Shown in pieces: positions 26,601-37,946 of a stretch of DNA of 64,000 bases; within the stretch, counting starts at the first letter, position 1; every line of letters starts with the position of its first letter. Below the pieces are notes generated by a model, which searched no databases, had not been told where the DNA came from, and saw nothing but the letters and a program-made list of their open reading frames with translations. Source of the stretch: Mnemiopsis leidyi (Eukaryota > Ctenophora > Tentaculata > Lobata > Bolinopsidae). A program made the position numbers and the translations under genes. The stretch covers positions 3,227 through 67,226 of the forward strand of contig JH155038.1 of the NCBI GenBank assembly GCA_000226015.1, written 5' to 3'.

Positions 26601-29600
26601 ATAAGAAAAGACAAAAACACTTTGTCCCTACCTGCAGCCCATACGAGAGAAAACTGGAAGAGCATCTGGAGATGGTTGGTGTACTTGTCGGAGTGAAGTT
26701 CGTTGGGAGTTTCGTCCTCCTCATCCGACCTCAATCTGATCTTAGAATCGGTCTCATCTACCCAGAATTCCAGTAAGAAGCACTCATATAGCTTTAGGAT
26801 GGCGTGTGTTATGTGCGAGTCTGACATTGGCAGGAAGAATTTACCGTTTCGTCTGAGGATCATTTTGTTGTTATTTGCGTAGCGAGATTCTCAGATTCAA
26901 ATTACTTATGTTTCACGGAAACATAAAAATAAACTCTTTGTGCTGAAAGAAAGACAAAAACTTTTTAAATATCCCAGTTAAAGTATAAATTACCCTATAA
27001 AGTCCAGAATAGGAGGAATTAGCCAGTTTACAAGATGTCCCAACATATCTCTCTGAGCAGAAGAACAGCCGTTAGGGACCTTGTTCTCCAGCCAGCTCGT
27101 GATTAGAGGCTGTATTCCCAGTTGTGACGGCTCCATGTAGATCATACCGCACCTGCTTACTGTTGCTGGGGAGGCGGCCTCAAGGTCCGCCGGTTCAAAT
27201 ATCAAACTCTGGTTAGGATGCATCTGAATGATCTCTCCAGACATGAGACAAAGCTTTCTGTTGTCATCTGAAAACAGGATAAGATCTTATTGTTTGAGTT
27301 ATTGGAAAAAGTTTTAAAAACTTTGAGTATGGTCAATTCTGGGTAATTACAGTGTAAAATGTTTAATTGTTAAGGAACGATCCGAATTCCAAAACAATGG
27401 ATATGATGCTTGAGTATTAGTTTCGTACCAAGTACAGTGTTCATGTTCTCAATCCAAATAGCATCAACTGGACCGTCAAATATTAACCACTGTCTATCTT
27501 TAGTCTGAGCACTGGCTTGTTTTCTAAATGACACAGCTAATACACCATCAGTCCATTCGTGTGACACCGGGTCGAAACTACCATACAACTGACCTGATAA
27601 ATAGTGGTGTATTTAACATGGTTGTCATGGCAACTAACAATGTTGTCGTGGTAACTGACAAATTATAATCTTACAACTGTACAATCTTGGGCTGTTAACT
27701 TTAGTAGCCAACAAGTCAATAAGTCAATAAGATGAAGAAAGTTAGTCATGGTACTAACCGAGAGTTACTGATTTGGGATTGATTACTTTGAAGATGCACT
27801 TCTCTTCCTCCATCAAACCCTTCTTATTGAGATCATTCAGAGCTCCGGCAAGAGCTTCGTAGGCGGATGTTTTACCGGCCATGGTGGCACCCACGATCAT
27901 AAAACCGTGTCTAACTAACATCATCTCGTATATCTAAGTGTAGGAGTGGAATTTTAAATGTGCAAAGATAAGACTATCCGCAATATCTGACTTGCTTATT
28001 ACATACACCACAAATAGCATAAGATATTTAACATTTTACATATGGCATTTAAACAATCAAAGTTAGAAATATCGTGCCCATTGAAACTGATGTATACGTA
28101 TCCAAATGTGGAGGTGACTTACCGCATGAGATTTAAGGTGGGGTGATGTGATATGCGGCTTTTACTTGTTGTGGAATGTGACTGAATCAGTGTGATGTTA
28201 GCTGATACCTGAATAATCTTGTCAATGAACCAGGGAGTTGGCTGAAGTTTGAGATTTGCCAGGCTGATATGCAAACTTTCCAGTAGGGTCGTGTAGTCTG
28301 GTTTGGGTAAAGTTATTCCCGGGAACAAATCTAGGGAGGATGGTTATTGGTCAGTCTAAAAAATTGTATACTTCCCACGTCTTTTTATTACTGACTAGTT
28401 AGTTAATGCTACCGATTAATTGGTATTCGTCTCGGCATATAAAATATCGAATATCGAATAACTGGATAACAAAACATCAAATCACATCCAAAATTAGTCG
28501 TCTGAACACTTAATAAACAATTTTAACTTACCAGATAAGATACCATCGAAGAGCGGCAAGTCATGAGCAAGGAACTTGGGCAGGTTCACATCACTGATAG
28601 ATCTCAACATGATAATATCTTCAGACACCTGATTCTAGAGTGTTAGATTTAAGTACGGCGGTTTAAGACGTGACCAGTATAGTAATAGCTCTAGTCTCTA
28701 CCTAGGTTTTGCCTGCTTCACTAGATAAGTGTTAGACCTCCTATATTGGTGACATAAACAAGATAATATGTTCTAGGAGTGTTGGAATTACTTACATCGG
28801 GAAACTTCAGTTTAAGATTTCCAGCAGCAGTCAGTACACTTTTAACCGCTCTCATACCGTAGTCATAGTGATGCTGTGAGGAGAGCTGCTCAGAACACAA
28901 CTTATACACAGCTACAATCTTGTGAGCCAGAGCTCTGGCGTCAACAAATCCCATGGAGTACAACATGATCTCTCCGATGAGAGCGTAATTTGGAACCATC
29001 ATAGCTACTGTTCTGAACAGGACTTTCAGGTTGTCAGGCAGCTCGGATCGCCCAGCGTAACCAGGGTTCATAGTGATGAAGATAGCACATGACGGGTCCA
29101 GAGTCAGATCCGTTCCTGGATAGTTTGACGCAATCAGACTTTGGGTGTGACTTGAGTCAGAGTTAAGATTTTTGATGTTCATTTGATTTATCACATTTAC
29201 AAGCAACTTATTACAAGGTAAACATACTTCATCCGCTTCGTTTCTATCAAGTTTTATATACTGCTTTTAACGGAATTTCACGAATTCTGACCTTCGAAAA
29301 GGAAGCGTTTCTGCTTTGCTTGAATAGCTCTCTGAATACTGAGAATCTGTTGGGCGACCACTGACAAAACTTCCAGTTCAATTCGATTGAACTCGTCAAA
29401 ACAAGCCCATGCACCAGCCTAGAAATTTGATGAATTATCCGCACTGGAGGAAACATGAGATTTAAGTAAATTTAACTTTCAGGGTAGCAAAAAATTGAGT
29501 TAGAAAAATTCAGACAGCAAACAAACCTGAGCAAGACCCTTGAAGAATTTGCTCATAGCCTTGAAATCCAGGCCATCTGAACAGTTGAACACGACACACT

Positions 29601-32600
29601 GTTTAGCCACTGCTTTAGCTAAATCTTTACAAGTTTCCGTTTTACCAGTTCCGGCAGGACCTTCAGGAGCTCCTCCAAGATTGAGCAGCAGAGCTCCCAT
29701 CAGAGTTCGATAACAACGGTCAGTAAGGGGTGTAATTACCAACCTGCCACTGTTACCTGACGACACAGAGAGTTAGAGTTATCTTCATCTCATAAATACT
29801 TGTTAAGAAGAAACATAAACAGATAATAAAGGCAGACAGTAGTTATTGGCGATTTATGACCTTCTGACCAGAGTTCACTCTAACCTATACGAAGGTTTAG
29901 CCAGGAAAGCGGACCAACTGATCCTAACTCAATATCCAATCGGCATTGCTATTTGCTTATTGCTTAAGTGCACCAAAGGGTCCACCTTCATTTCCAAGTG
30001 ATGATGTGACTGAGTTGAATGAACTTGAGAACAAAATCATGTTGGAGAGGATCAGGTAAGCTTAGTACACTCTAACTAACCTAGATATTCGTTACCATAC
30101 TTCACAGTTGTTGTAATCATCTTTACATCAACATCATCACCAGCAGTGTAGTACCTCAGCTGGGCTATCCAATCAAAATCGTTTATACTTTTTAACTCCG
30201 TGTTCTTGGACAGTTCCTCTACAACATCACGCGCGTGCACGTCTATCGTTGTCAGGGCGCTTAGTGTGACACGTGCTCCTTTGCTCAGTGAGCCGCGCAC
30301 TAGCTCTACAATGTCGTCAATTTGACGGTTTAGAACTTGCAGGTATTCTATCAGACCGTTTTCTTTTGCTATCGCCTGTTGTTGTGAATATGGCATTTGC
30401 GATATTTAAAAACTTTTTCAAAACGAAATCAATAGGTGAGGACTGAAAAATTCAATCAAAAACTCGATGAAATCATTAAGCTCACCTCCTCAACCTCCCG
30501 AGTCCAGTAGATCTGAGAACCTGCCAGAACAATCTGACCGGGCCAGTCAATAACCCAGTCTTTACGAGGGGTGTTCTTGTACGCCTCCACACTCTCCTTG
30601 ATGATGCTCACTAGAGACGACTTCATCACGTCTCGGACCTGATGAGAGAGGGGGTTATCCTCGTAGATGACCAAATAGAGAAAGGACCTAGACCCTGATG
30701 AGCTTAATGAGGCATTATACACTAGTTTCTTAGTATCCAAATTTCACTCTGTAAAGAGAAGGAAACTTATAATAGCAGTTTCAGATCTAGAGAAGTAGAG
30801 ACTTCTATAATGCGATTTAAGGAGCACTGAAGAGTGAAGTGTTACTTCTATCTTCCTCTACACCATCTACACACAGAGCATCATGTCTCAACACATCTGT
30901 TTGATTTAAACAGCAGGTTGTATGCCAACACGTATCGGCTGCATGTTATTTGGAATATTCATGTCGTGCAAGCAGGAGATTCTTGTAAATCATGTATTTA
31001 TAAGTCTACACTTTTACAGAAAATATTTTCAAGCAGCCAGGAGAGAGATGCTAGCGAAGGAATGAGAGAGAAAAGTTAGAGCTGAGTGGAGACGAGCGCT
31101 GGAGGAGAAGTGGTGGTCTAGTAGCATGTAGCTATTGTAGTTTGTGGGGCACCTAACAAGCACGCAAATCAACTGTACCGGACTGAGTTTTAATTTCACT
31201 ATCGATAACGTGTCGTTTTTTTGTCACATGACTGCTGTTATAACAACAAGACATTATTCAGTCAAAATTGACAGGTCGTTTATTTTTAGTGGATATAAAA
31301 CTTGAGTATCAACTGTAGACAAACATTATTACTGAAATTTTTGTAATTCACTTGGTAACTGTTAATGAAAACCGAAAAGGAAAACGTTAATTCAAATTTG
31401 AAAAGCTCTGAAAATATATTCTTATGATCGTCACCTGAATGAGCCACTTCTCGACCATGCCTTTAGCGTCAGCAGGAACAATGGTCGTGTCAAAGGGAAC
31501 AGTCTCCCCTTCACTACTGATCATTCCTACTATCTCCTTCTTTTCAGTAAACTCCAACTTAGCGATACCTAAACATCCCCTCTTAACAATATAGCTGTTT
31601 GAATTCTACATAGCGATACCTAAACATCCCGTCTTTACAATATAGCTGTTTTAATTCTACATTTGGTCGAAATAATGTTATGGCGCACCAGGGAATATTT
31701 GCTTTACTATCAAGATTATGATCCTTACCCTCAAAACACTTTTTCAAATGAGGCTGGACCCTGAGCGGATCTTTAGTCTCGGACAAGATCTCCAGCAGCT
31801 CGTCATTGGACAGGAAGAAGAACCGAGGGAAGAAAAGACGTTTCTTCTCGAGGTAGTTGTTCAGACCTTTCTGGATGTCTTCCAAATACGCGTTAGACTG
31901 CTGGAGCTTTGAGAGCATGTTCGCTATGTTCGTTACCGTCAGAGCTTTTGTATCGACAACAGCTTCACTCATAATGTCTTTCCAGAAGCCGTCAACTATC
32001 GTAAACTTCTTACCTTTGAACGGCTTGGTTAGGTTTTAACTTAAAGATACTACATTCGAAAAGTTGCAAAACTAGGTCATCGGCAAACCGCCAAAGTATC
32101 TTAAGGATTTATAATTCAAACAATGATAAAATCCAACCTCGAGCCGGAGTAAGGAACCCCAGACTACACTGTATAACGGTTATGTATTTGACGTAATTTA
32201 CCTTCCTCGGGCATCTGTTGCATGATATCCTCGCTTGAGAAGATGGGTTCCAGATACAACCAGGTAGCTTGCACTTTTAGCCACTCATCGATAATGTCCT
32301 GCATAGACTGCAACTTTGCCTCCCACTCCTTGAACTCAGCCTCAAAAGGTCCGATAAAAGGGGAAGACCGCATAGTCTGAACTTTGACAATGTGATCGTC
32401 CAGCAACATCTGGATGTCCTCAACTGAAGACAAGATGGACACCCCAGTATCTCGGTATGGTACGAAGACAAAGCAGACATCGGCCCACTCGGTCTTCATC
32501 TTCTGCATCGCCTTCTCTAGAGCGTACTCCTTACTGGCTACTCCAGATATCTCCTCCAACTGTTCAATATGTTTCTCTAAACCGTAACTCAAAGTCTCAC

Positions 32601-35600
32601 ATAGTGGAGTTTCTTCAGTAGGGGTTATGTCGTAACCAACCTGAGATAGCGTAGATGTGGGATGGAAACATGAAGATTCCCTGGTAACTGTGTAGGTGCT
32701 AAGTTTTTCTAATACATAACATGTAAATTAAGTCGTAGCGATAAAACGAAACGTTTCGCAATGAGAAAATTACTCTATGTTACTTACAGCTTCACACATA
32801 GCGTTCCAATGTCTAGATCTAAGTCCAGGGTTACAGAGAGTTGCCAGAAGAGGGAGGTGAACTTTAAACTTCTCCAGTCGGTTTTTAACTGTGGTAGCAA
32901 CTCTCATGGGGCCGGGAAGATCGTTAAAGGAACGTACTAGTTTGTACATCGTTCTCCATAAGTTACCGACCTGGCACGAAGCAACTAGGTAAAACACTAG
33001 AAAAAGATCTTAATATGTATCGTAATATGTTCTAGCAATCTATGATGTCCACAGTGCTTTCTGACGACATCAATATGTTAGGACTCTTCTATGCTTTAAA
33101 ACTGTACCTCTTCGGCTACTTCCTCGGCATTGAGACCCAAGATTGGTCCCTTGGTCCAGGTATCATAACGCTCCTGGAACCGTACTGCCGTGTTCCATAG
33201 TTTGTCGAACGGCTCCTTCATCAACATGCTCTCTGCTATTTGCGGGTATTGAGTAGGCTCTGGTACTTCAAGAAGTTCCTAAAAGGAGACGGATGTTTAA
33301 GTCATGTTAAGGTTTTCAAACACGATCATAAAACCAATTTCTACTGCAAAACACAATATTCGCTATCTTCAGATTGAACTAAAAAATTACGATAAGCAAG
33401 GACCTCCTCTCTGTTGATTGTATCCCTCTCCTTAGCATACGCAGCCAGTCTATCTCCCAGCTCCTTCAGTTGGTCAACATAAGTCTGAGCCTCAGTGAGT
33501 CTGTCTTTTGTCCTGAAACCGTCCGTGTCCTCCACAGCTTTGTTAACTCGCTCCAGGAACTCTTTCTTCCAACCAGAGAGGTTATCTGTAGCCTAAAGAA
33601 TATAGGGTACAGTAAGGTTATGTTAACTCGCTCCAGGAACTCTTTCTTCCAACATACAGGTTATCTGTAGCCTAAAGAATATAGGGTGCAGTTAGGTTAT
33701 GTTAACTCGCTCCAGGAACTCTTTCTTCCAATAGACAGGTTATCTGTAGCCTAAAGAATATAGGGTGCAGTTAGGTTATGAACATTGATCTCTACCAAAT
33801 ACCAGAAAAGTGGAAATTAAGTCAGCCTAATATCCATCCCAGCAGTTTAAGGACTGAAAGGCAGAAATTTCAATCCTAAACTGAAATAAGAATTCAGCTT
33901 ACCTGTTCGTTCTTTTTCCTGAGTCTCATTTCGCTGTAGCTTATTATAGGAAGTATCCTATCAGGCCATGAGAAAGTGGTGTCGTTAAGTTTGATGTCTT
34001 CTTCAGGAAGAGTAGCGTAGTCCAGCAAGAACATGAGGTTCTCAGCTGCTGGAATCAACTGGTTCTGAAAAAGTGGGATTCAAGCTGCTGGAGTTAAAGA
34101 CGAACCTCAGATAGACAACAAAACAGCATTGCCGGCATGCACAATCTTTGTATATAAACTTATCGAAAACTTCTTGACTAAAAGAATTTTCATCATTTTA
34201 CCTTGAGATCAAGAAGTTCCTTTAGCTCCAACTTCTCGAGGAACTTCATCAAAGTGACCAGTTCCTCAGTGTTGTCAGGGATGGTGGTTATCCGGGTAAC
34301 GATACCGTCGTACCGCTCACATATCTTCTTGTTTACAGTGCGGGACCGGAACACTATGTCACGAAGTATCATGTTACTCAGCATGTTACTTCGGTCACAC
34401 AGGAACTGCAGGGGGAATCAGCTGTTATTTGGACTTAATCTTTTATACTTAGTGTTAGGGAAACTTCTGATTGTTTTAGAAAAGAGTTTTGACACATTGC
34501 TCATATCATTAATCCTTGGTATAATAGTGGGTGCCAAACCAACTCAAACTGCTCGAATTTGTGTAATCAGTAAACACAAACCTTGTTCATCTTAGAACAG
34601 TTCAGCTCAAAGAGATGCATGGGAACAATGACAATTAGAGTCATTACTTTGTCAGTCAGCGATTTGTGTTTCTCGATAGCCTGATTGATAAGGGAGTTAC
34701 AGTTTTACATTAGTCGTAAAGAAATTTTTAGATAATAGGTATGGTAATTAGGGATGGTATCGTAATGCGTATTTAACAGTTTTTACAATTTTACATTTTT
34801 TTTGTTTTAAACAGATTCCAATCATCGATGTGTACACCAGAGAAACAGGACGTACCCGCTGATACTCCAACAAGTCGTGTTCTCCCCTGAGAAACTGGTC
34901 CGTGTTATTCTCTGCTTCCTGAGTCAGGAGGTGCTGGTAAGTCTTGTAGACCGACCGGTAACTCATCGGACCCGGCATGTTTACTTCCACTATTGCCTCC
35001 ACTCTCTTTACTATTTCTAGAACACAGTCATCCCCAGTTCCAGTCGAACTGATGAACCTGAATGAAGTGCAGTTAAGCTCTCCAGTCAATTATAAAAAGC
35101 TATTTATTTGCCAGAAATATCCGATCGGATGATAAAGAACAGCAACTAATCGAAAGTTCGGAAAGTGGAATAAAGAAAGCAATGAGAACATACTCCTCGA
35201 CATCCTTGTCCATGAAGAGCTTGCTCTCAACACGTGGTATCTTCTCCACACTGAGAACTATGATGGCTAAGCAGTTAATAAGTGCTGCTGAGACATCTGA
35301 GAAACTTGGCTCGAATTGAACAGAAGCAGAACTTTGGTTGGGTTCCTGGGAGAAAGAGGTTTCTTATACCGCAGCATTATCAGTCTACAAGTGAGATTTC
35401 AGTTCAATGATCTTTAGCTCCGAAAATGATTTATTTGAAAGAAAATCGTAGCATGAGCATGTAATCTTAACTCACGAGTTACGGGTAATGTTAACTTACG
35501 AGGCCAATAACAATCGCATTTTTAAGTGTCGGCAGTCCCCTCTCATACTCTCCGGTGTAACTGTTCCCACAGTTGTAGACCTCTAGTAACCCGATAAAGT

Positions 35601-37946
35601 CATTGAGAGCTTTCTGTACAGCACCCCGTAACTGGTTGGACATTACTGTGGCAATGGCACTGAAGAAATGCTCCATCGCCAGTCTCCGTCCATTCTGAAG
35701 TTAAGACGGTCTAATTAATTTTTCTCAACCAAGCATTTTAAGAATTCGTAACTGATCGACCGATGTTAAAACATCAAATATAACTTCAAGTTTGAATAAA
35801 GATAAATATTCAGAAACTGAGTCAAGAAAGAATTGTTATTACCTCGTCTTGAGGAACAATTGCTTCAATGCTGGACTGCTGCTCTTTGATCATCTCAACG
35901 CATTGAGCAACCCACTCTTTCTCCAACAATTCAGCTCCTGCTTTGCTCTGAGACGCCACCATCGCTTGAATCTGTTCTGTGAGGGTAAAAAGGTAAATAT
36001 GAAAACCTGAGGTAGAGCAAATTATTTTAAAGCTTGTACTGTTGTGACGTATACTGTAGAGGTTTAATATATTATACTCTAATACTTGAAGTACCTATAG
36101 TCAGTGGCAGAGCGGCTCTGATCTCATCCACTTTAATGAGGTTAAAGTCACTCATCTGCTGGTTCCAGTACTCCAAGAGGTCCAACATGATGGGGTGGGT
36201 GGTGTGCAAGGACCTCTCAAGAAAACTACGAGCACTTACAACCCTCTCGTGCCAGGGGAAATACTCTCGTCCAGCACTTTTGATCTCCTGCAAAAAGAAA
36301 ATAGGTTCAAATCGACATCATGTGTTTAACTTTACAGAGAAATAACAGAGCGTTCTTAACTATAACTTAAAAGTTAAATTGGCTAAAATAGTCTAGCCTT
36401 GGTAAAATATATGCACCTGTTCAGGGAGAGTTACTCCCAATCTGGCTTGTTCGTTTGTGTCTAATAGAATGTAGTCCAGTATGGCTTGTTTCAAACTCCC
36501 CACATACCCGTCTTCCATTTCAATGTTCAGCTTCGATACTGTCTGCAAATTTAAATGTTGAATGAAAGCTTTGGCGACTAAAGCAGTAAATATTAAAATT
36601 ACAATTTTATATTTTTAACAAAAGAGCCATATAAGCATTTACGCCAGCCTACATCTGGAAAGTTGGTGATGAGATGATGAGGGATCATGGTATAAGCAGC
36701 CTGGACCCATTCTTGAGATAGTGGTGCCACCATATCATTTGGAAGGCCCTCGTCTATAAGGTCGTAATACCTGGTTGATTATTAGCTAGGTTAATCCAAT
36801 TGCTGTTATAATTGCAGTAATTACGAAGCCAGAAGAGTATTGTAGAACTGATCAGAAATGCATAAAAAAGTTAAAATCAATCACCAGAACTTAGTTGTAC
36901 AATTAAGTTTTACCTGTTAAGGCATGGCTCAATAGGAATTGCAGATCTAGGCAGACCGAAAGTAGGGGTGGTGTAAGGTGGAAACTCAACAGCCAAAGCA
37001 GCTTGAGTCTGACGGCAATACTCTCGAACAGAAGGTTCTGGTTCTGTACTCGACCTTGTCTTAACAAGTCTGGGACCTGCAGTTTTACTGCGAGTTATCT
37101 TTTGTCGCTTGCGTGGTGATGGTGGGGCTCTTTCGGGAACATAGGGCTGTTTTAAACTATGAATGCGTAGTCCTTTCGACGAGGGTGTGTAATTGTTAGC
37201 GATTCGATTACTGAAAATGGTTGATGTTAGTGTATAAAGTGGTTAACAAAGGCGTAATGATTCAAGATGTAGACCTTAAAGCATGAAAAGATGAGACCAT
37301 GAATGCAGTAGAATCCACTTGTTAGCTACCTTGTCCCTCTTGAATGTTTTCCTTCTTTAAATGGAGCAGCTTTGGTCCAAGAACTTGTGTGTAAGATACA
37401 TGGAATATAAGGCGTGTCCTGAAAAATGAGTAAATTAGCAAACTTAGACATTTTTGTGCCTTTGGGTTGAGCATATCACAATCATTTTAATAGCATCATC
37501 ATTTTCAGGGGAAACACCATCAGTTTGCCTGAAAATGTTGATGGAACATACCAAGACAAAAAGGTTAAATGAAGAGAAACGAAAATGGAACAGAAGAGAG
37601 GAGAGAAAGTAGAAGACTGAAAAGAGAAAAATAAAGGATATCTGACAGATATCTGACAGTTTCTCAGATTACAGTGAAGTATTTTCACAAATATTTTGCT
37701 TTTGTAATGATAACCTGTAAAAATATGTCAGTGGGAGGTTTTAGAGAAATATCATCTTGAATATGTGAATAAACAGTGATTAGATTGTTATAAAGGATGG
37801 AGTGTAAGCAACACTCCACTTTAATTTACCTCTTGTTCATTTAGTGGTGGAAGTCGGGTAAGATTTTCAGGTTTGACAACATCATTAAATTGATAATCAT
37901 CTTGAACACCGTGGTACATCCATATCGGCATTGCCTTTAGAGACAT
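10040..37946 (-). CDS. DNAH7-like: Axonemal inner-arm dynein heavy chain, DNAH7/3/12 group (whole gene)
   Basis: This is the ATP-driven motor subunit of a single-headed inner dynein arm of cilia and flagella. The minus-strand gene spans 27.9 kb in several dozen exons. It starts at ATG 37946 ([15 protein letters not shown]; exon 37830-37946, 39 codons, phase 0) and ends at TAG 10040-10042 ([11 protein letters not shown]). Tail, linker, six AAA modules, stalk and C-terminal cap are all present in order, so the gene looks complete at about the family length (near 4,000 residues). The residue-level match to human DNAH7, from memory, is high in AAA5-AAA6 (for example [34 protein letters not shown]). 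DNAH3 and DNAH12 are close paralogues, so the exact orthologue is not settled. Exons are mostly 80-300 nt, except one of 1,835 nt (18598-20432). An unrelated plus-strand gene sits in the intron 11603-18312. No coding break was seen, but not every exon junction was phased. Confidence 0.93.
11879..17940 (+). CDS. Unrecognised basic, low-complexity protein nested in a dynein intron
   Basis: Twelve exons with consistent phases: 11879-12074, 12392-12522 (alternative end 12435), 12808-13846, 13955-14052, 14289-14771, 14951-15143, 15299-15888, 16016-16255, 16568-16716, 16848-16992, 17296-17460 and 17650-17940 (TGA). They give about 1,239 residues. The start is the ATG in [19 protein letters not shown]. 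Much of the protein is Ser/Pro/Lys-rich and probably disordered. It includes four copies of a TVSHGNAMT-type 9-mer (12991-13101), a Lys-rich stretch in exon 5, an acidic/Ser segment ([15 protein letters not shown]), a short helical piece ([15 protein letters not shown]) and a basic C-terminus ([14 protein letters not shown]). A near-copy of the N-terminal motif, [12 protein letters not shown], recurs in exon 11. No enzyme fold or membrane segment is visible. The gene is transcribed against the dynein host. Function unknown. A small N-gap lies in intron 4. Confidence 0.8.
12202..12240. repeat. Perfect hairpin in intron 1 of the nested gene
   Basis: Two 17-bp arms (gcactaaacgccttgac and its exact reverse complement) are separated by the 5-base loop tctag. 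No TIR-like flank or target-site duplication is evident. Confidence 0.9.
12991..13101 (+). repeat. 27-bp in-frame tandem repeat, four copies
   Basis: Four copies of a 27-bp unit starting gtttcacatggcaatg follow each other inside exon 3 of the nested gene. They are in frame, encode variants of VSHGNAMTT, and differ by single substitutions. Confidence 0.9.
14135..14144. other. Assembly gap (10 N)
   Basis: A run of ten N lies in an intron of the nested gene. Both sides carry the same octamer actctgct, suggesting that two contigs ending in the same sequence were placed side by side. Confidence 0.95.
18313..24340 (-). CDS. DNAH7-like: Dynein heavy chain: stalk, AAA5 and AAA6 exons
   Basis: This is part of the dynein gene. 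Stalk coiled coil CC1 ([20 protein letters not shown]) ends the exon near 23480-23700 and continues at 23143-23385. The microtubule-binding region lies in the exons near 22930-23090 and 22325-22640 ([25 protein letters not shown]). CC2 and the start of AAA5 are at 21823-22315 ([29 protein letters not shown]). The [17 protein letters not shown] block is in 21410-21685. AAA6 and most of the C-terminal domain are in a single 1,835-nt exon (18598-20432), then exon 18313-18465 ([13 protein letters not shown] to LLARLKFLQ). Phases at 18598, 18465 and 18313 fit. The stalk binds the B-tubule; AAA5-AAA6 close the motor ring. Confidence 0.92.
22700..22806 (+). repeat. Dispersed repeat copy A
   Basis: The stretch from tcatttacaaatt through ggattccagcattctgaa to catcaaatttacatgctcaa is a diverged copy of 38405-38510. 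It lies in a dynein intron. The family is unknown; it could be the tail of a SINE or LINE. Confidence 0.65.
24340..30740 (-). CDS. DNAH7-like: Dynein heavy chain: AAA1 to AAA4 exons
   Basis: This is part of the dynein gene. AAA1, the main ATPase site, has the P-loop [16 protein letters not shown] in the exon near 29520-29757 and the Walker B segment [14 protein letters not shown] in the exon near 29290-29420. AAA2 has [16 protein letters not shown] near 27770-27935. AAA3 has [14 protein letters not shown] near 25900-26048. AAA4 has [19 protein letters not shown] near 24340-24400. All four nucleotide-binding loops keep the GxxxxGK(T/S) pattern except AAA4, which reads GVGGSGRQ; arginine there is normal for this dynein group. 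Sensor and lid segments follow in order, including [15 protein letters not shown] at about 23870-23900. Introns hold three RFX X-box-like palindromes (see separate entries). Confidence 0.9.
24580..24603. repeat. Perfect 10-bp-arm hairpin in a dynein intron
   Basis: Arms tcttgcgacg and cgtcgcaaga flank the loop atga. It is a short intronic palindrome with no visible role. Confidence 0.8.
26253..26266. promoter_or_regulatory. RFX X-box-like palindrome
   Basis: GTTACCATGGCAAC matches the RFX-factor X-box consensus (GTNRCC, short spacer, RGYAAC) at every informative base. RFX factors drive ciliary genes in animals, and this lies within an intron of a ciliary dynein. An intronic position is unusual for a promoter X-box, so a regulatory role is inference. 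Confidence 0.45.
27621..27655. promoter_or_regulatory. Pair of X-box-like palindromes in a dynein intron
   Basis: GTTGTCATGGCAAC (27621-27634) and GTTGTCGTGGTAAC (27642-27655) lie 21 bp apart, start to start. Each departs from the RFX consensus in the left half-site (GTC for GCC). They look like a tandem duplication of one site. Confidence 0.35.
31440..37946 (-). CDS. DNAH7-like: Dynein heavy chain: N-terminal tail and linker exons
   Basis: This is part of the dynein gene. The first three exons (37830-37946, about 37337-37419, about 36914-37212) encode a basic, proline-rich, poorly conserved start. From about 36771 downwards the tail begins ([13 protein letters not shown], then exons near 36096-36290 with [16 protein letters not shown]). 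The conserved DHC_N2/linker is clear at 32164-32592 ([14 protein letters not shown]-type text: here [19 protein letters not shown]) and 31740-31972 ([25 protein letters not shown]). The last marks the linker just before AAA1 and joins to [12 protein letters not shown] at 31571. The tail binds intermediate and light chains in the arm, and the linker swings during the power stroke. Two local tandem duplications (33543-33780 and 31563-31663) overlap exon edges here. Confidence 0.85.
31563..31663. repeat. 54-bp tandem duplication covering a splice acceptor
   Basis: Two near-identical 54-bp copies carry tagcgatacctaaacatccc. On the minus strand each contains the acceptor tgtttag followed by GTATCGCTA, the start of the dynein exon that continues [10 protein letters not shown]. 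The lower-coordinate copy is the one leading into the long open exon. The other is followed by a stop within a few codons. Confidence 0.85.
33543..33780. repeat. About 79-bp triplication of an exon/intron edge
   Basis: Three successive copies of about 79 bp start with tgttaactcgctccagg. On the minus strand each contains an acceptor (ttctttag followed by GCTACAGATAACC) and the first ~50 bases of a dynein tail exon ([17 protein letters not shown]). Only the copy next to the exon body (33543-33593) continues in frame; the other two are upstream in the intron with substitutions. Confidence 0.9.
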
